Positions 1-8,410 of a stretch of 64,000 bases of DNA are shown here, piece after piece. The position numbers and the translations under genes are program-made. Each line of letters starts with the position of its first letter. Positions within the stretch are counted from its first letter, which is position 1. Below the pieces are notes generated by a model. The model had not been told where the DNA came from. It saw only the letters and a list, made by a program, of their open reading frames with translations, and did not search any database. Source of the stretch: Symbiodinium natans (taxonomy: Eukaryota > Sar > Dinophyceae > Suessiales > Symbiodiniaceae); the NCBI GenBank assembly GCA_905221605.1, contig CAJNDS010000657.1, positions 51,001 through 115,000 of the forward strand. Reading direction: 5' to 3'.

Positions 1-1290
1 TGACATGGCCTGCACAGACTTTACCGCACGCTTTCGTGGCATAGTAACGCTCAGGTACTGAAGTATACCATGACACGAATGAGACCCCAACCCTGAAAGC
101 CCTCTAACCTCGGAAAACAAATAAAGCCCTGAGAAAAATCGCTTGCAGGGTTTAGGGGTCGGATTTCATATAAGCCCTCAACACCTGAACCCCAAGCCCT
201 ATGAAATGTAGATGACGGGGTTAGAAGGCCTGGGGCGTCCAGCCGTGTCTAGGTCAGAGCGTCAAAATACAAAGCTATGCTGTGACGCTTTATTAACAGG
301 AGTTTGAGCTTGCGAGGCCACCAAAACGGAACGCTTTCCGAAGCAAACAGTTTTCGGGCTTTGCGGGTTGAGGGGTTGTAATGTCAGTTTAGTTTTGGGC
401 AGAAACACTAAACCCTAAACCCTAAACCCTAAAAGCAAGGTTCAGTTGAACGAGTTCGGGTCTTCAGTCTTATAGCGCAGCCCAGGTCACTTGAAGACGC
501 ACTGCAAGTCTTCAAGCTGAGCCTCATTGGGATGGGGGTTTAGGGTTGAGGATGTTTTTTAGGGGTTTAGGTGTTTAGGTGTTTGAGGTTTTAGGGATTA
601 AGGTTCAGGGTTTTAGGGTGGTTTAGGGGTTTAGGTGTTTAGGGGTCTAGCGTTTAGGTGTTTTGGGGGTTTTAGGGCTTAAGGTTCAGGGGTTTATGGC
701 TCAGGGTTGAATGAGTTCGGGTTGAGGGTACCAGGGCCTCTGACTTGAGAGGTCTAGGACTCATGGGCGGACGGACGTGGCTGCAACGAAAACGAATACA
801 CCAATTCGGGGGTATAAGGAGGGACCCTTAGAAGGGACCCCTAATCTTATTCCCCTATGTATAACCCCTGTAATATATACCTTGTATACGTAGTCCCTAT
901 ATACCTAAGTAGCCCCTGAATACCCTTAAAGAACCCCTAAGGTCCCTTGTAGGGATCCCTCCTTTAGCCCCTTGAACCAAGCAATCCTGCTTTTCCACAA
1001 TAGACTTTCTATGAGGAGAAGGAGCGAAAAAAAGCAAACACCGAGTGAAAAAGGCAACCCCCCCCCCCCCCACACACACGCACACACACACACACACACA
1101 CACAGAGACAAAAAATGAAAAGACGACTGAAGGTACAAAACTACTAAAGCACCCTTAACCCTAAAAACCCTAAACCCTAAACCCTAAAGCCCTAAAACGC
1201 TAAACCCTAAGAGTCACCAGGCCTCGGGGAGCAGCGGAGGTGTGCTCACAATCGTCCTGGTGAAAGTGAGCTAGTTGGAGGTTCTATGGT
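1..1290. other. Intergenic or intronic DNA with sparse telomere-like motifs
   Basis: No exon could be supported here. The stretch holds short TTTAGGG/CCCTAAA motifs (near 408-432, 536-700 and 1150-1210), a degenerate run around 541-710 where TTTAGGG units drift to TTTAGGTG and similar, and a C run followed by a CA microsatellite at 1061-1103. Open frames across the CA repeat are artefacts of the repeat. Confidence 0.5.
1061..1103. repeat. C run plus CA microsatellite
   Basis: A run of C of about 13 bases grades directly into CACACA repeats. Low-complexity open frames on the minus strand are produced by the repeat and are not genes. Confidence 0.9.
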
Positions 1291-1293
1291 ACT

Positions 1294-1317
1294 GGTTTAG
1301 GGTTTAGGGTTTAGGGT

Positions 1318-1370
<53 letters not shown>

Positions 1371-1404
1371 GGTTTAGGGTTTAGGGTTTAGGGTTTAGGG
1401 TTTA
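1294..1404 (+). repeat. TTTAGGG array with an amplified TTGAGGG core
   Basis: The array begins and ends with TTTAGGG units, but its middle is eight or so copies of the single-substitution variant TTGAGGG. Its right edge cuts into an inverted-repeat element at 1404-1513, so the array replaced the element's left end or was inserted there. Confidence 0.9.
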
Positions 1405-1513
1405 CTTATAACTGTACTTATAACCATACTAGGGCACTTAAGGGGCTTATGTGTGGGGCTATAGCTACAGTTATAGTTGGCTAGGCTAATAAGTACCATG
1501 AGCCTCCAAGTAG
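1404..1513. mobile_element. Truncated copy of the CTTGGAGGTTCATG MITE family
   Basis: The right end reads AAGTACCATGAGCCTCCAAG and matches the terminal repeat of the complete copy at 26521-26646, and internal motifs (ACTTATAACTGTACTTATAACC, TATAGTTGGCTA) also match. The outer left terminal repeat is missing because a TTTAGGG array abuts at 1403. Confidence 0.7.
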
Positions 1514-2086
1514 TAAGGATTCAGGGCCTTGGCGGCCTTGGTGAAGTACCCAGACCCGAGCGTGACCGTCGGAATAGGACCCACTCTGGCTTAGGGTTTA
1601 GGGTTTAGGGTTTAGGGTTTCGGGTAACCCAGGAAGAAGAAGGAGACCCCTTGTTGGTTTTAAGAGGCCTTCTAAGGAAGCCTAAACCCTAAAGAAGGGG
1701 CACCAGGATCTACTCTGTGCCCTACCCTACTCAACGGCTGTAAAAAGGGGAGGGCTTGTTATGGGAAATTTCGGGGACCTAACCCTAAACCCTAAACCCG
1801 AGACCCTACACCCTAAACCCTAAACCCTAAACCCGGCATGAACCCTGCTGTAGACTGGGCTCAGGTTGAACATTTGCAGGGAGCGTGGTCCCCGAACTGC
1901 GGGGTGGGGTGGTGGGATGAGGGGGGCTGGTGGGGCTTGGGGTGGTGGGTGGTGGGCCATAAGAGCTTACCGGTATCAACCGTAAAGACCCTAAACCCTA
2001 AAAGCCCTATTAACCCCACACCACCCTTGAAGAAAAAAGATTGGCAAAAGGGTACCACTGGGCTACTCATGGGTACTTCTAAGTAA

Positions 2087-2204
2087 GGTTATAAGCAGGG
2101 TAGCCATCTAACTGGTTATAACCCTAATTAGGGTACATATAACCCCTAAGCCATAACCCTAAACCCTAAGCTTATAAATACCCATGAACCTACAAGTAGC
2201 CAGC
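2087..2204. mobile_element. Degenerate copy of the CTTGGAGGTTCATG MITE family
   Basis: Contains paired GGTTATAA motifs around a centre with AACCCTAATTAGGGT and ends with a CATGAACCTACAAGTAG terminus like the copies at 1404, 26521 and 37567. A CCCTAAA block sits inside its right half. Confidence 0.5.
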
Positions 2205-2529
2205 TAAAGTCCATGGAGGCTTCCGGTCCTGTCTAGAGACCGTGCCAATTCCGAGCCCCACCTGGCGGTGTAGGGAAAGGGGTTTAGGGTTTCGGGCAGT
2301 GTGCGCGCAAGCGCGCGCGTGGGTGTGCGTGAGTGCACTACATTTATGGTGTTGTTTTTGGTTGTGGGCTTCAGGGTTTGCAGGGTTTAGGGCCTTAATT
2401 TAAGGGTGCACAGTGCTGTGAAGTATCATTTCCGAACCGCAGAACCCTGCAGCCCTAGAGCCCGTTCGCTGTCACGCAAAGCACTTCCCAATCCTGAGCC
2501 GCAACTGTAATACAAAAAGGTACTGCAGG

Positions 2530-2645
2530 GGCCTGAATAACTCGAATACGGATTTGGGGGGGGGGGGGGGGGGGGTTGTCATAGTATGACTACAAAGGGA
2601 CCGCAAGGGAATATTCTAAGCAATTATTCCGACCCCCTATATTAC
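2530..2645. mobile_element. MITE-like element with a G run inside (family of 11118 and 30914)
   Basis: Shares GGCCTGAATAA at the left and the string ACAAAGGGACC...GGGAAT...ATTCCGAC at the right with copies at 11118-11212 and, in part, 30914-30995. In this copy a run of about 20 G (2556-2575) occupies the position where the 11118 copy has TTTGGGGG. Confidence 0.55.
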
Positions 2646-2707
2646 AGTAGATGTAACTGGGGTTCTGAAGCCCCAGCAGATCGGCTCAAGAGGCTTAGGA
2701 AGTTTAG

Positions 2708-2914
2708 ACCCTAACCCTAAACCCTAAACCCTAAAACCCTGAAACCCTAAAACCCTAAAACCCTAAAACCCTGAAAAAAACCCTAAAACCCTAAAACCCT
2801 AAAACCCTAAAACCCTAAAACCCTAAAACCCTAAAACCCTAAAACCCTAAAACCCTAAAACCCTAAAACCCTAAAACTTAAAACCCTAAAACCCTAAAAC
2901 CCTAAACCCTAAAT
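2708..2914 (-). repeat. CCCTAAA array with a long CCCTAAAA (8-base) section
   Basis: About 200 bases in which the telomere-type heptamer has gained an A to give a homogeneous octamer for most of the length. On its right lies a short island, 2917-3030, open on the minus strand (NKPSLQDMMRVLWPAA...), flanked on the other side by TTTAGGG. Confidence 0.9.
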
Positions 2915-2916
2915 CC

Positions 2917-3031
2917 AGTCAACTGGGCATCCGAAAGCTCACGGCCGAGACGCCTTCGCATCTCCGCCAGGCTACTCATCTGCGCTGCTGGCCACAGCAC
3001 CCGCATCATGTCCTGCAGGCTGGGCTTGTTA
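2917..3031 (-). CDS. Candidate exon, unidentified protein
   Basis: The minus strand reads about 38 codons without a stop (begins KPSLQDMMRVLWPAAQMSS, continues with an Arg-rich helix-like RRRLGREL). It lies between a TTTAGGG block on the right and the CCCTAAA block on the left, the usual setting of exons in this window, and could end at a GA donor (GACTG followed by GATTTAGGG). No second exon could be joined, and the opposite strand is not ruled out. Function unknown. Confidence 0.3.
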
Positions 3032-3473
3032 ATGAGGGTTTAGGGTTTAGGGTTTAGGGTTTGGGCTTGGGGTTCATGGTTTTAGGGGTCAGGGCTCAGG
3101 GTTTGGGTTTAAGCTTTGGGGTTTGGGGCTTTTGCAGAGCAGCTGTTGTGGTTCAGAGGGCTTAGGATTCCTTGAAATGTTCGAGTTGTCGGAGGGGCGT
3201 CGTATTTAGGACAGCACAAGGCACCACTGCACAAGCCCCCAGCACAGGACAGCTCTGACGTAGCTCGTCGTGTAGCTCTGGATCCTAAGCCCAAAGCCCT
3301 GTTCATTCAGAGTTTAGGGTCTTAGGGCTTTAGGGTTCTAATGTTTTAGGGTCTTACGGCTTCTTTAGGTTACTAGCGTGTTCGGGTCTTAAGGGTTTTA
3401 GAGCCTTAGGGTCTTGGGGCTTTAGGGCCACCCTAAACCCACAAGCCGAAACCCTAAACCCTAGACCCTAAAC

Positions 3474-3578
3474 CCTCTTAGGGTCTTAGGGTCTTAGGGT
3501 CTTAGGGTCTTAGGGTCTTAGGGTCTTAGGGTCTTAGGGTCTTAGGGTCTTAGGGTCTTAGGGTCTTAGGGTCTTAGG
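3474..3578 (+). repeat. GTCTTAGG octamer array
   Basis: About thirteen perfect copies of an 8-base unit that resembles TTTAGGG with a GTC replacing TT. It is a local amplification of one variant. Confidence 0.95.
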
Positions 3579-4476
3579 GTGCGCAAAACCCCGCAGGTAA
3601 CAGGAGCTGTGGCCTCCAGCACGAAGGAGCTCTTCACACCCAGCAGCACCTGCTTAAACCCTAAACCCTAATTCCTAAACCCTAAACCAATACACCCGAT
3701 AAGAGCGGTTTAGGGATTGGGGTTTAGGGTTTGGGGTTTAGGTTTTAGGGTTTAGGGTTTAGGGTTTAGGGGGCAAAACCCTATAAACCCCCTTAGCCCT
3801 GTAAGCCCCGCAAGCCTACGCCCTGCAAGCGCAAAACCCTGTAAACCCGAGAAAAAAAACCTATGCACCCTGTGAGCCGTAAAGCCTACAAAGCCCACCA
3901 GCCGTACAGACCCCATCAGCCCTCATTAGAGGGTTGAGGTTGGGCTTCGAAGCCTACAGCATCTACGGCCGGGTTCATTCCTAATTACCAGAAAGCCCGA
4001 TTAGCCTATAAGTATTACTTACTGAAGGAGCTTTAAACCCTGAACCCCAAGCCCCTTTCATCTACAGAGGAGCTTGTATTCAGAAATGATTTGGGGTACA
4101 TTCTTTATTAAGTGAGTGCTGGGCTCTCTGGGTGCTGCTCATGGGGCAGCGCAGCCGGATGCTGACGGGGTGTTCTGGGGGCCGAAGCCCAAGGCTCAAC
4201 GAAGCCTTCATTGCGGCTTGTGGGTTGGGGTACAGGGGTCAGCCCAACAGGTTTAGGGTTCAGGGTGTAGGGTTTCAGTTTCCCCTAAACCCTAAGCCCT
4301 AAGCCCTATAAGCCCTAAGCCCTAAGCCCTAAGCCCTAAACCCTAAACCCTAAACCCTCAACCCTAAACCCTGCCTGCTCCAGTGTCTTGAGGAACCTGC
4401 TCACGACCCGGGGAATATCCTGGTGGAGCGAGCAGCTTGGAGGTTGATCCCGGGTGTCGGGATGAGCCCTATACCA

Positions 4477-4534
4477 TATACCCTAAACCCTAAATCCTAA
4501 ACCCTAAACCCTAAACCCTAAACCCTAAACCCTA
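4477..4534 (-). repeat. CCCTAAA array
   Basis: Near-perfect heptamer block. The island to its right (4540-4628), open on both strands, separates it from the TTTAGAG array. Confidence 0.9.
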
Positions 4535-4631
4535 AGTCAGGCAGATCTCTACATGCTCATCCCCTTTGGGGCTGCCATGACAACGCGGAGCCCTACAAAT
4601 TTAGGGAGCCCAAAATGGACGATAACTTAGG

Positions 4632-4773
4632 TTTAGAGTTTAGAGTTTAGAGTTTAGAGTTTAGAGTTTAGAGTTTAGAGTTTAGAGTTTAGAGTTTAGA
4701 GTTTAGAGTTTAGAGTTTAGAGTTTAGAGTTTAGAGTTTAGAGTTTAGAGTTTAGAGTTTAGAGTTTAGAGTT
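4632..4773 (+). repeat. TTTAGAG array, about 20 perfect copies
   Basis: A single-base variant of TTTAGGG (G to A at position 6) is repeated about 20 times without interruption, then reverts to TTTAGGG. Such homogeneity for one variant points to local tandem expansion rather than fresh telomerase synthesis. Confidence 0.95.
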
Positions 4774-4994
4774 TAGGGTTCAGGGTTTTAGGTCACAGAT
4801 GCCTCCCTTAAATCTCAGACTCACGCCAAGCCTGGACCCCAAACCCTAAACCCTTAACCCTAAACAGCCTGATTAGGGCTTAGGTGCTGGTGCCTCATGG
4901 CGATTGCCCAACCAGGTCATCTGAAGGAACAAACTTGGGTCCGAGCTGCAAAGAAAGAACCAAGCCTTCGTGGAGTCGGAGACTCCAAGCCCTG

Positions 4995-5142
4995 GCCCTA
5001 AACCCTAACCCCTAAACCCTAAACCCTAAACCCTAAACCCTAAACCCTAAACCCTAAACCCTAGACCCCTAAACCCCTAAACCCCTAAACCCCCAAACCC
5101 TTCACCCTAAACCCCTAAACCCCTAAACCCTAAACCCAAACC
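4995..5142 (-). repeat. CCCTAAA array with CCCCTAAA tail
   Basis: Heptamers for the first half, octamers with an additional C in the second half. Confidence 0.9.
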
Positions 5143-5387
5143 CCGAACTCTTAAAATCTCCGGCGCGCCTCCTCCGAGCTCATGGCAGCCCAGTCGGGAG
5201 CACCTGAAGCAAGGGCGCTAATCCCTTCCCCCCCCCACCCCCTCGTCCCACATGGGGTTGCAAGAATTAGGGTTTGGAAGGCCACCAATCCCCTTGTAGT
5301 GTTGCTGACGTAACCAAGACTTAGGGCTTTTGGTAGGTGATTTCCAGAAAGCCCCTCAATAGTATTCTAAGGCAACCTTTTGGGTTC

Positions 5388-5698
5388 TTAACAAACAGGT
5401 TTGAGAGGTATTGTCAGGCAATCTGACTCAGTGGCATCTGGCACCAGTACTGCATGAGCCAGCAAGCGCGCAGGATGTGAAGCTTTACGGTTTCCCATTT
5501 CATCGAGCTTAATCTCTTTATAGGGGAAGTCAGTCGCATCAGCAGCAAAAAGCAATGCGTAGTGATCCAATGACTTCATATCCTCATCAGCCAGAGCCGG
5601 TGTCCAGTTGAAAACCATCTAAGATGTCATTCCAGCACTGAAGAAAATGCTCTCCCTGTGGTTGCATGCCGTCAAGAAGGCGGCACGAGTTCTGTGTG
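5388..5698 (-). CDS. Gene 2, candidate terminal exon with one in-frame TAG
   Basis: From an acceptor-like TTTTAG at about 5700 the minus strand reads 26 codons (AHRTRAAFLTACNHRES...), meets a single TAG (5619-5621), and then continues in the same frame from ATG at 5618 for 76 codons to TAA at 5388-5390. The longer part (starts MVFNWTPALADEDMKSLDHY, contains DATDFPYKEIKLDEMGNRK) has natural residue composition and the other minus frames stop soon. I read it as the last exon of the minus-strand gene that includes the EF-hand at 7.4-8.4 kb, but the link is by position only. The TAG may mark an exon start at 5618 (CATCTTAG then ATGG is a possible acceptor), a small error, or a decayed copy. Function unknown. 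Confidence 0.5.
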
Positions 5699-5701
5699 CC
5701 T

Positions 5702-5765
5702 AAAACCCTAAACCCTAAACCCTAAGCCCTAAACCCTAAACCCTAAACCCTAAACCCTAAACCCG
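5702..5765 (-). repeat. CCCTAAA array
   Basis: Regular heptamers directly upstream (on the minus strand, downstream in plus coordinates) of the 5388-5698 exon; on the minus strand it supplies the TTTAG before the candidate acceptor. Confidence 0.9.
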
Positions 5766-5777
5766 AACCTCACGTTA

Positions 5778-5868
5778 TTCCGGGCGGCTCCGACAGTCCA
5801 AGTATGGGAAGAGCGCCTTGCACCCCGTCAACAGACGCGACCCCAAAGACTCAAAACTCCAAGCCTTG
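5778..5868 (-). CDS. Gene 2, candidate exon, unidentified
   Basis: Minus strand reads AWSFESLGSRLLTGCKALFP and then YLDCRSRPE, starting right after a CTCAAG acceptor and ending beside a GTGAGG donor or, one step earlier, a GA donor (CCG then GAATAAC). With the GT donor an in-frame TAA would precede the junction, so the GA choice is needed. Lies between the 6.2-kb and 5.7-kb exon candidates on the same strand. Confidence 0.35.
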
Positions 5869-5929
5869 AGATCCGCCAAACCTATACCTCCTAATCTCAT
5901 GGACGCAAAAGCCCCAAAACTCAAAAACC

Positions 5930-6205
5930 CTAAACCCCTCAAACACTAAAACCCAAAAAAAAGCAAAACCCAAAAACCAAAAAACCCAAAAACCCTAACA
6001 CCCAAAAACCCTAAGACACTAAACCCTAAAACCCTAAACGCCTGAACCCCTAATCCCTAAAACGCTACAACCCGAAACCCTGAACCCCTGAACCCTTGAA
6101 CCCCTGAAACCCTACCCCTAAACCCTAAGCCTAAACCTTAAACCCTAAACCCTGAACCCTGAACCCTAAACCCTAAACCCTAAACCCTAAACCCTAAACC
6201 CACAA
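5930..6205 (-). repeat. Degenerate then regular CCCTAAA array
   Basis: Left part is worn (CCCAAAAA, CCCTGAA, CCCTTGAA), right part regular. It separates two exon candidates of gene 2 and would lie in one intron. Confidence 0.85.
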
Positions 6206-6211
6206 AGTACG

Positions 6212-6286
6212 AGGCCGCCTTCGAGGTTGTTGGAGTTCAGGAGGCCCTGGCCAAGCGCATTGCTCCAAACACTAAGGGAGCTCAGC
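6212..6286 (-). CDS. Gene 2, candidate exon, unidentified
   Basis: Minus strand reads LSSLSVWSNALGQGLLNSNN then LEGGL, with a GT donor (CTC then GTACTTTG) in phase 0. The plus strand is also open here, so strand is taken from the neighbouring minus-strand exons. The acceptor is unclear (CTGAG or CCTTAG). Flanked by CCCTAAA on the left and TTTAGGG on the right. Confidence 0.35.
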
Positions 6287-6288
6287 AG

Positions 6289-6411
6289 GGTTTAGGGTTT
6301 AGGGTTTCGGGTTTAGGGTTTTAGGGTTTAGGGTTTAAGGTTTAGAGTTTTGGGGTTTAGGGTTTAGGGTTCAGGGTTTTAGGGTTTAGGGTTTAGGGTT
6401 TTCACAGGGCA
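6289..6411 (+). repeat. TTTAGGG array forming an intron of about 120 bases
   Basis: Nearly pure heptamer with a few variants (TTTCGGG, TTCAGGG, TTTTAGGG). It separates two adjacent exon candidates and leaves almost no non-telomeric intron sequence. Confidence 0.85.
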
Positions 6412-6412
6412 A

Positions 6413-6579
6413 CCAAGCCGTTGAAAAAAGGAGAAACCATCAACACTCACACAATCGGAATGCACCCGCATCTCGTGAATCAAGTTCCGAACATGTGTGG
6501 GCAAGATTGCGCAAAGGCAACACATGTCGAAGGCGAACTCTTTCACAGGAAGTTCCAGGCTCGTAAGGCTACTGCAAGC
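6413..6579 (-). CDS. Gene 2, exon after an all-telomeric intron
   Basis: Minus strand reads about 55 codons from the acceptor GCACAG at 6580: begins ACSSLTSLELPVKEFAFDMC, continues CLCAILPTHVRNLIHEMRVH and ends SVDGFSFFQRLGCP. Start phase 0 matches the end of the exon at 6650-6708. The 3' end could be the GT after CTTG or after CCCT. Cys-rich and hydrophobic in the middle, but I do not recognise a domain. The plus strand is open too, though with a less natural composition. Confidence 0.5.
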
Positions 6580-6649
6580 CTGTGCAACCTAAACCCTAAC
6601 CCTTAACCCTAAACCCTAAACCCCAAACCCTAAACCCTAAACTCTAAAC
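6580..6649 (-). repeat. 70-base intron made of telomere-type heptamers
   Basis: On the minus strand this reads GTTTAGAGTTTAGGG... and ends ...TTAGGTTGCACAG. It has GT and AG ends, joins two phase-0 exons, and is TTTAGGG or close variants almost from end to end. This is the clearest case in the window of a telomere-type array being the intron itself. Confidence 0.6.
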
Positions 6650-6708
6650 CATTCCTCTCTGGAGAAGAATGTGTGTATACTGCACACCATACGCGTCAAG
6701 GAAGGATT
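6650..6708 (-). CDS. Gene 2, exon, unidentified
   Basis: 59 bases: a two-base start after the acceptor CGCAAG, then SFLDAYGVQYTHILLQRGM ending in phase 0 at GT. It splices in frame to the exon at 6413-6579 across the telomeric intron 6580-6649. Confidence 0.45.
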
Positions 6709-7027
6709 CTTGCGAAACGGCGGGTTGAGGGTTTAGGGTTTAGGGTTTAGGTTTTGGGGTTTAGGGTTGGGGGTTTAGGGAGAGGCTTGATGGGATTCCT
6801 TTTGGTCGTAACATGGTTTCTCGGCCCAATGACTCCCGAAGCGAAAGCTCCTAAAACACAGCCCTACACCCTACGCCCTATCTTAGCAAAACCAACCCTA
6901 AACCCGAAAACCGGACAAAGCCAACCCTCACGCCACAAAACCCTAAAACCCTAAAAGCAAATAATCCTCAAAACCCTTAAGACAGAACCCTAAGACCTCA
7001 AAGGACCCAAAAGCAAAGATCCTGCAA

Positions 7028-7128
7028 ACCCTAACGCCAGAACCCCAAAGCAAGAAGCCTGCAGCCCAGGACTTGGTCATATGAGCGACGGACAAAATCA
7101 CGTTACACGGTGCGAAGCCGCGGAATAT
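7028..7128 (-). CDS. Gene 2, candidate exon with hydrophobic segment
   Basis: Minus strand reads MIFRGFAPCNVILSVAHMTK then SWAAGFLLWGSG, ending at a GT donor made by TTAGGG (GGC then GTTAGGGTTTGC). Upstream is a direct repeat (7126-7245) that makes the start uncertain. Strand and frame agree with the EF-hand exons. Confidence 0.3.
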
Positions 7129-7245
7129 CATGTTATCGCTTTGCGTGGGGCCCGTATCGCTTTACATACTATGGGACTGTGGAATGCATGTATCAAAACG
7201 TGCAAACTAATGTTATCGCTTTAGGTGGGGCCCATGTCGCTTTCC
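7126..7245. repeat. Imperfect direct repeat of about 40 bases
   Basis: ATGTTATCGCTTT followed by GTGGGGCCC and a second TCGCTTT occurs at about 7129-7170 and again at about 7212-7243, about 80 bases apart. It is not telomere-like and is found nowhere else in the window. Confidence 0.7.
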
Positions 7246-7320
7246 AGGTTGAACAACTCGTGTCCACTGTACTACTGGCTTCAAGAAACATAGTTTTGGC
7301 GGGCGCCCACATGGGTTCAA

Positions 7321-7390
7321 ACCCTAACTCTAAACCCTAAACCCTAAACCCTAATCCCTAAACCCGAAACCCTAAACCCCAAACCCTAAC
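7321..7390 (-). repeat. CCCTAAA array directly at a splice donor
   Basis: On the minus strand the array begins right at the donor of the EF-hand exon 7391-7475 (GG then GTTAGGGTTTGGGG). Confidence 0.85.
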
Positions 7391-7475
7391 CCGAATTTAA
7401 ACAACATATGGTGGGCCTTTGCAAGCTCTCCCATCCGGGCTTCTGCGAAGGGCCGGAACTCCGTGAAGTCGCAAC
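7391..7475 (-). CDS. Gene 2, EF-hand exon B (second half of the calcium loop)
   Basis: 85 bases. After acceptor TTTTTTGGGCTCAG it supplies the last two bases of an Arg codon and CDFTEFRPF, then AEARMGELAKAHHMLFKF. Joined to exon 8321-8410 it completes an EF-hand loop DNDHSGRCDFTE with Asp at positions 1, 3 and 9, Ser 5, Gly 6 and the invariant Glu at 12, followed by Phe. The codon is split 1+2 and the intron (7476-8320) is GT-AG. EF-hands bind calcium; dinoflagellates have many EF-hand sensors, channels and kinases, and the fragment is too short to say which. The 3' boundary (GTTAGGG) is inferred. Confidence 0.75.
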
Positions 7476-7494
7476 CTGAGCCCAAAAAAGCCGC

Positions 7495-7590
7495 TTAGGG
7501 TTTAGGGTTTAGGGTTTAGGGGTTAGGGTTTAGGGTTTAGGGTTTAGGGTTCAGGGTTCAGGGTTCAGGGTTCAGGGTTTCGGGTTTAGG
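7495..7590 (+). repeat. TTTAGGG array with TTCAGGG copies
   Basis: Lies inside the EF-hand intron, about 20 bases upstream (minus strand) of the acceptor at 7476. Confidence 0.9.
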
Positions 7591-8320
7591 GTTTGGCCCA
7601 CGGTCAGGGATCCTGGGTTTGGGGTTTAGGGGTCTTGGGGCCTAAGGTGTTTAGGGTTCTGGGGTTGTTAGGCTACTTGAGCTGAAGGGTGCAGGGGTTT
7701 CAGGGGCTGTGTTGGGGGTTGAGAGTTTGGAGAGGTCTAGAGGGACATGGGCTTGGGTTTAGGCCTTTTCCTGAAACCTGAACTACAATTCTCCTTTATG
7801 GCCGGTATCGTGTCATTAGACAATGAGTCCTCCCACCCCCCGACCCCAAGGCCCTCTCCTCAAAGAAAGGAACGGCAACTAAGGCTCCAGGTAGGGTCTT
7901 TGGTGGCCCAGAGATTTTGAGTGCAAGAGGGCTTTCAGGGTATTTAAGGGTTTAGAGTTTAAGGGTGTAGAGCTTTAGGGTTTTAGGGTTTAGGGTTATA
8001 GGCTATAGGGTCTCGGCTTTAGGGTTGAGGTTGGGCGTAGGGTGTGATCGGCTATCAGGCCCGGAGGGGCTAGGGAGTGAGCCCTCCCGATAAGGCTGGG
8101 AAGAAAATGGGCGAAGTGGGCAAACACCCACCGGTTCATACGCACTCTCAAACCCGTCTAGCCTCTCTTAGGCCCTACCGTAAATCCTCCGAACCCCCAG
8201 AACCTCAAACCCAAAACTCTAAACCTCAAACCCGAAACCCTAAACCCCAAACCCCGAACCCTAAACCCGAAGCCCCTCCACTACGTAAGCCCAACCCGGT
8301 CGTGGACTTGGGCGTCGCAC

Positions 8321-8410
8321 GCCCGGAGTGGTCATTGTCAAGCTTCATCCACATCTTGCAGAGGGTCTCCACCTTCAGAGCTTCAGAGCACACCAGACAA
8401 CGGGGGGGTT
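8321..8410 (-). CDS. Gene 2, EF-hand exon A (first half of the calcium loop)
   Basis: 90 bases from the acceptor GGGTTTCCAG. After a two-base start it reads PPRCLVCSEALKVETLCKMW then MKLDNDHSG, and ends one base into the next codon at the donor GTGCG. The helix LCKMWMKL followed by DNDHSG is the entering helix and first half of an EF-hand loop; exon 7391-7475 gives the rest. The splice restores the canonical 12-residue loop exactly, so strand, frame and junction support one another. A further upstream exon must exist because the exon begins in mid-codon. Gene 2 probably runs from above 8.4 kb down to 5.39 kb. Confidence 0.75.

Noticed and set aside
6421-6606. Plus-strand 61-codon frame
   Set aside because: The minus-strand reading of the same bases has better composition and splices in phase to the exon at 6650-6708.
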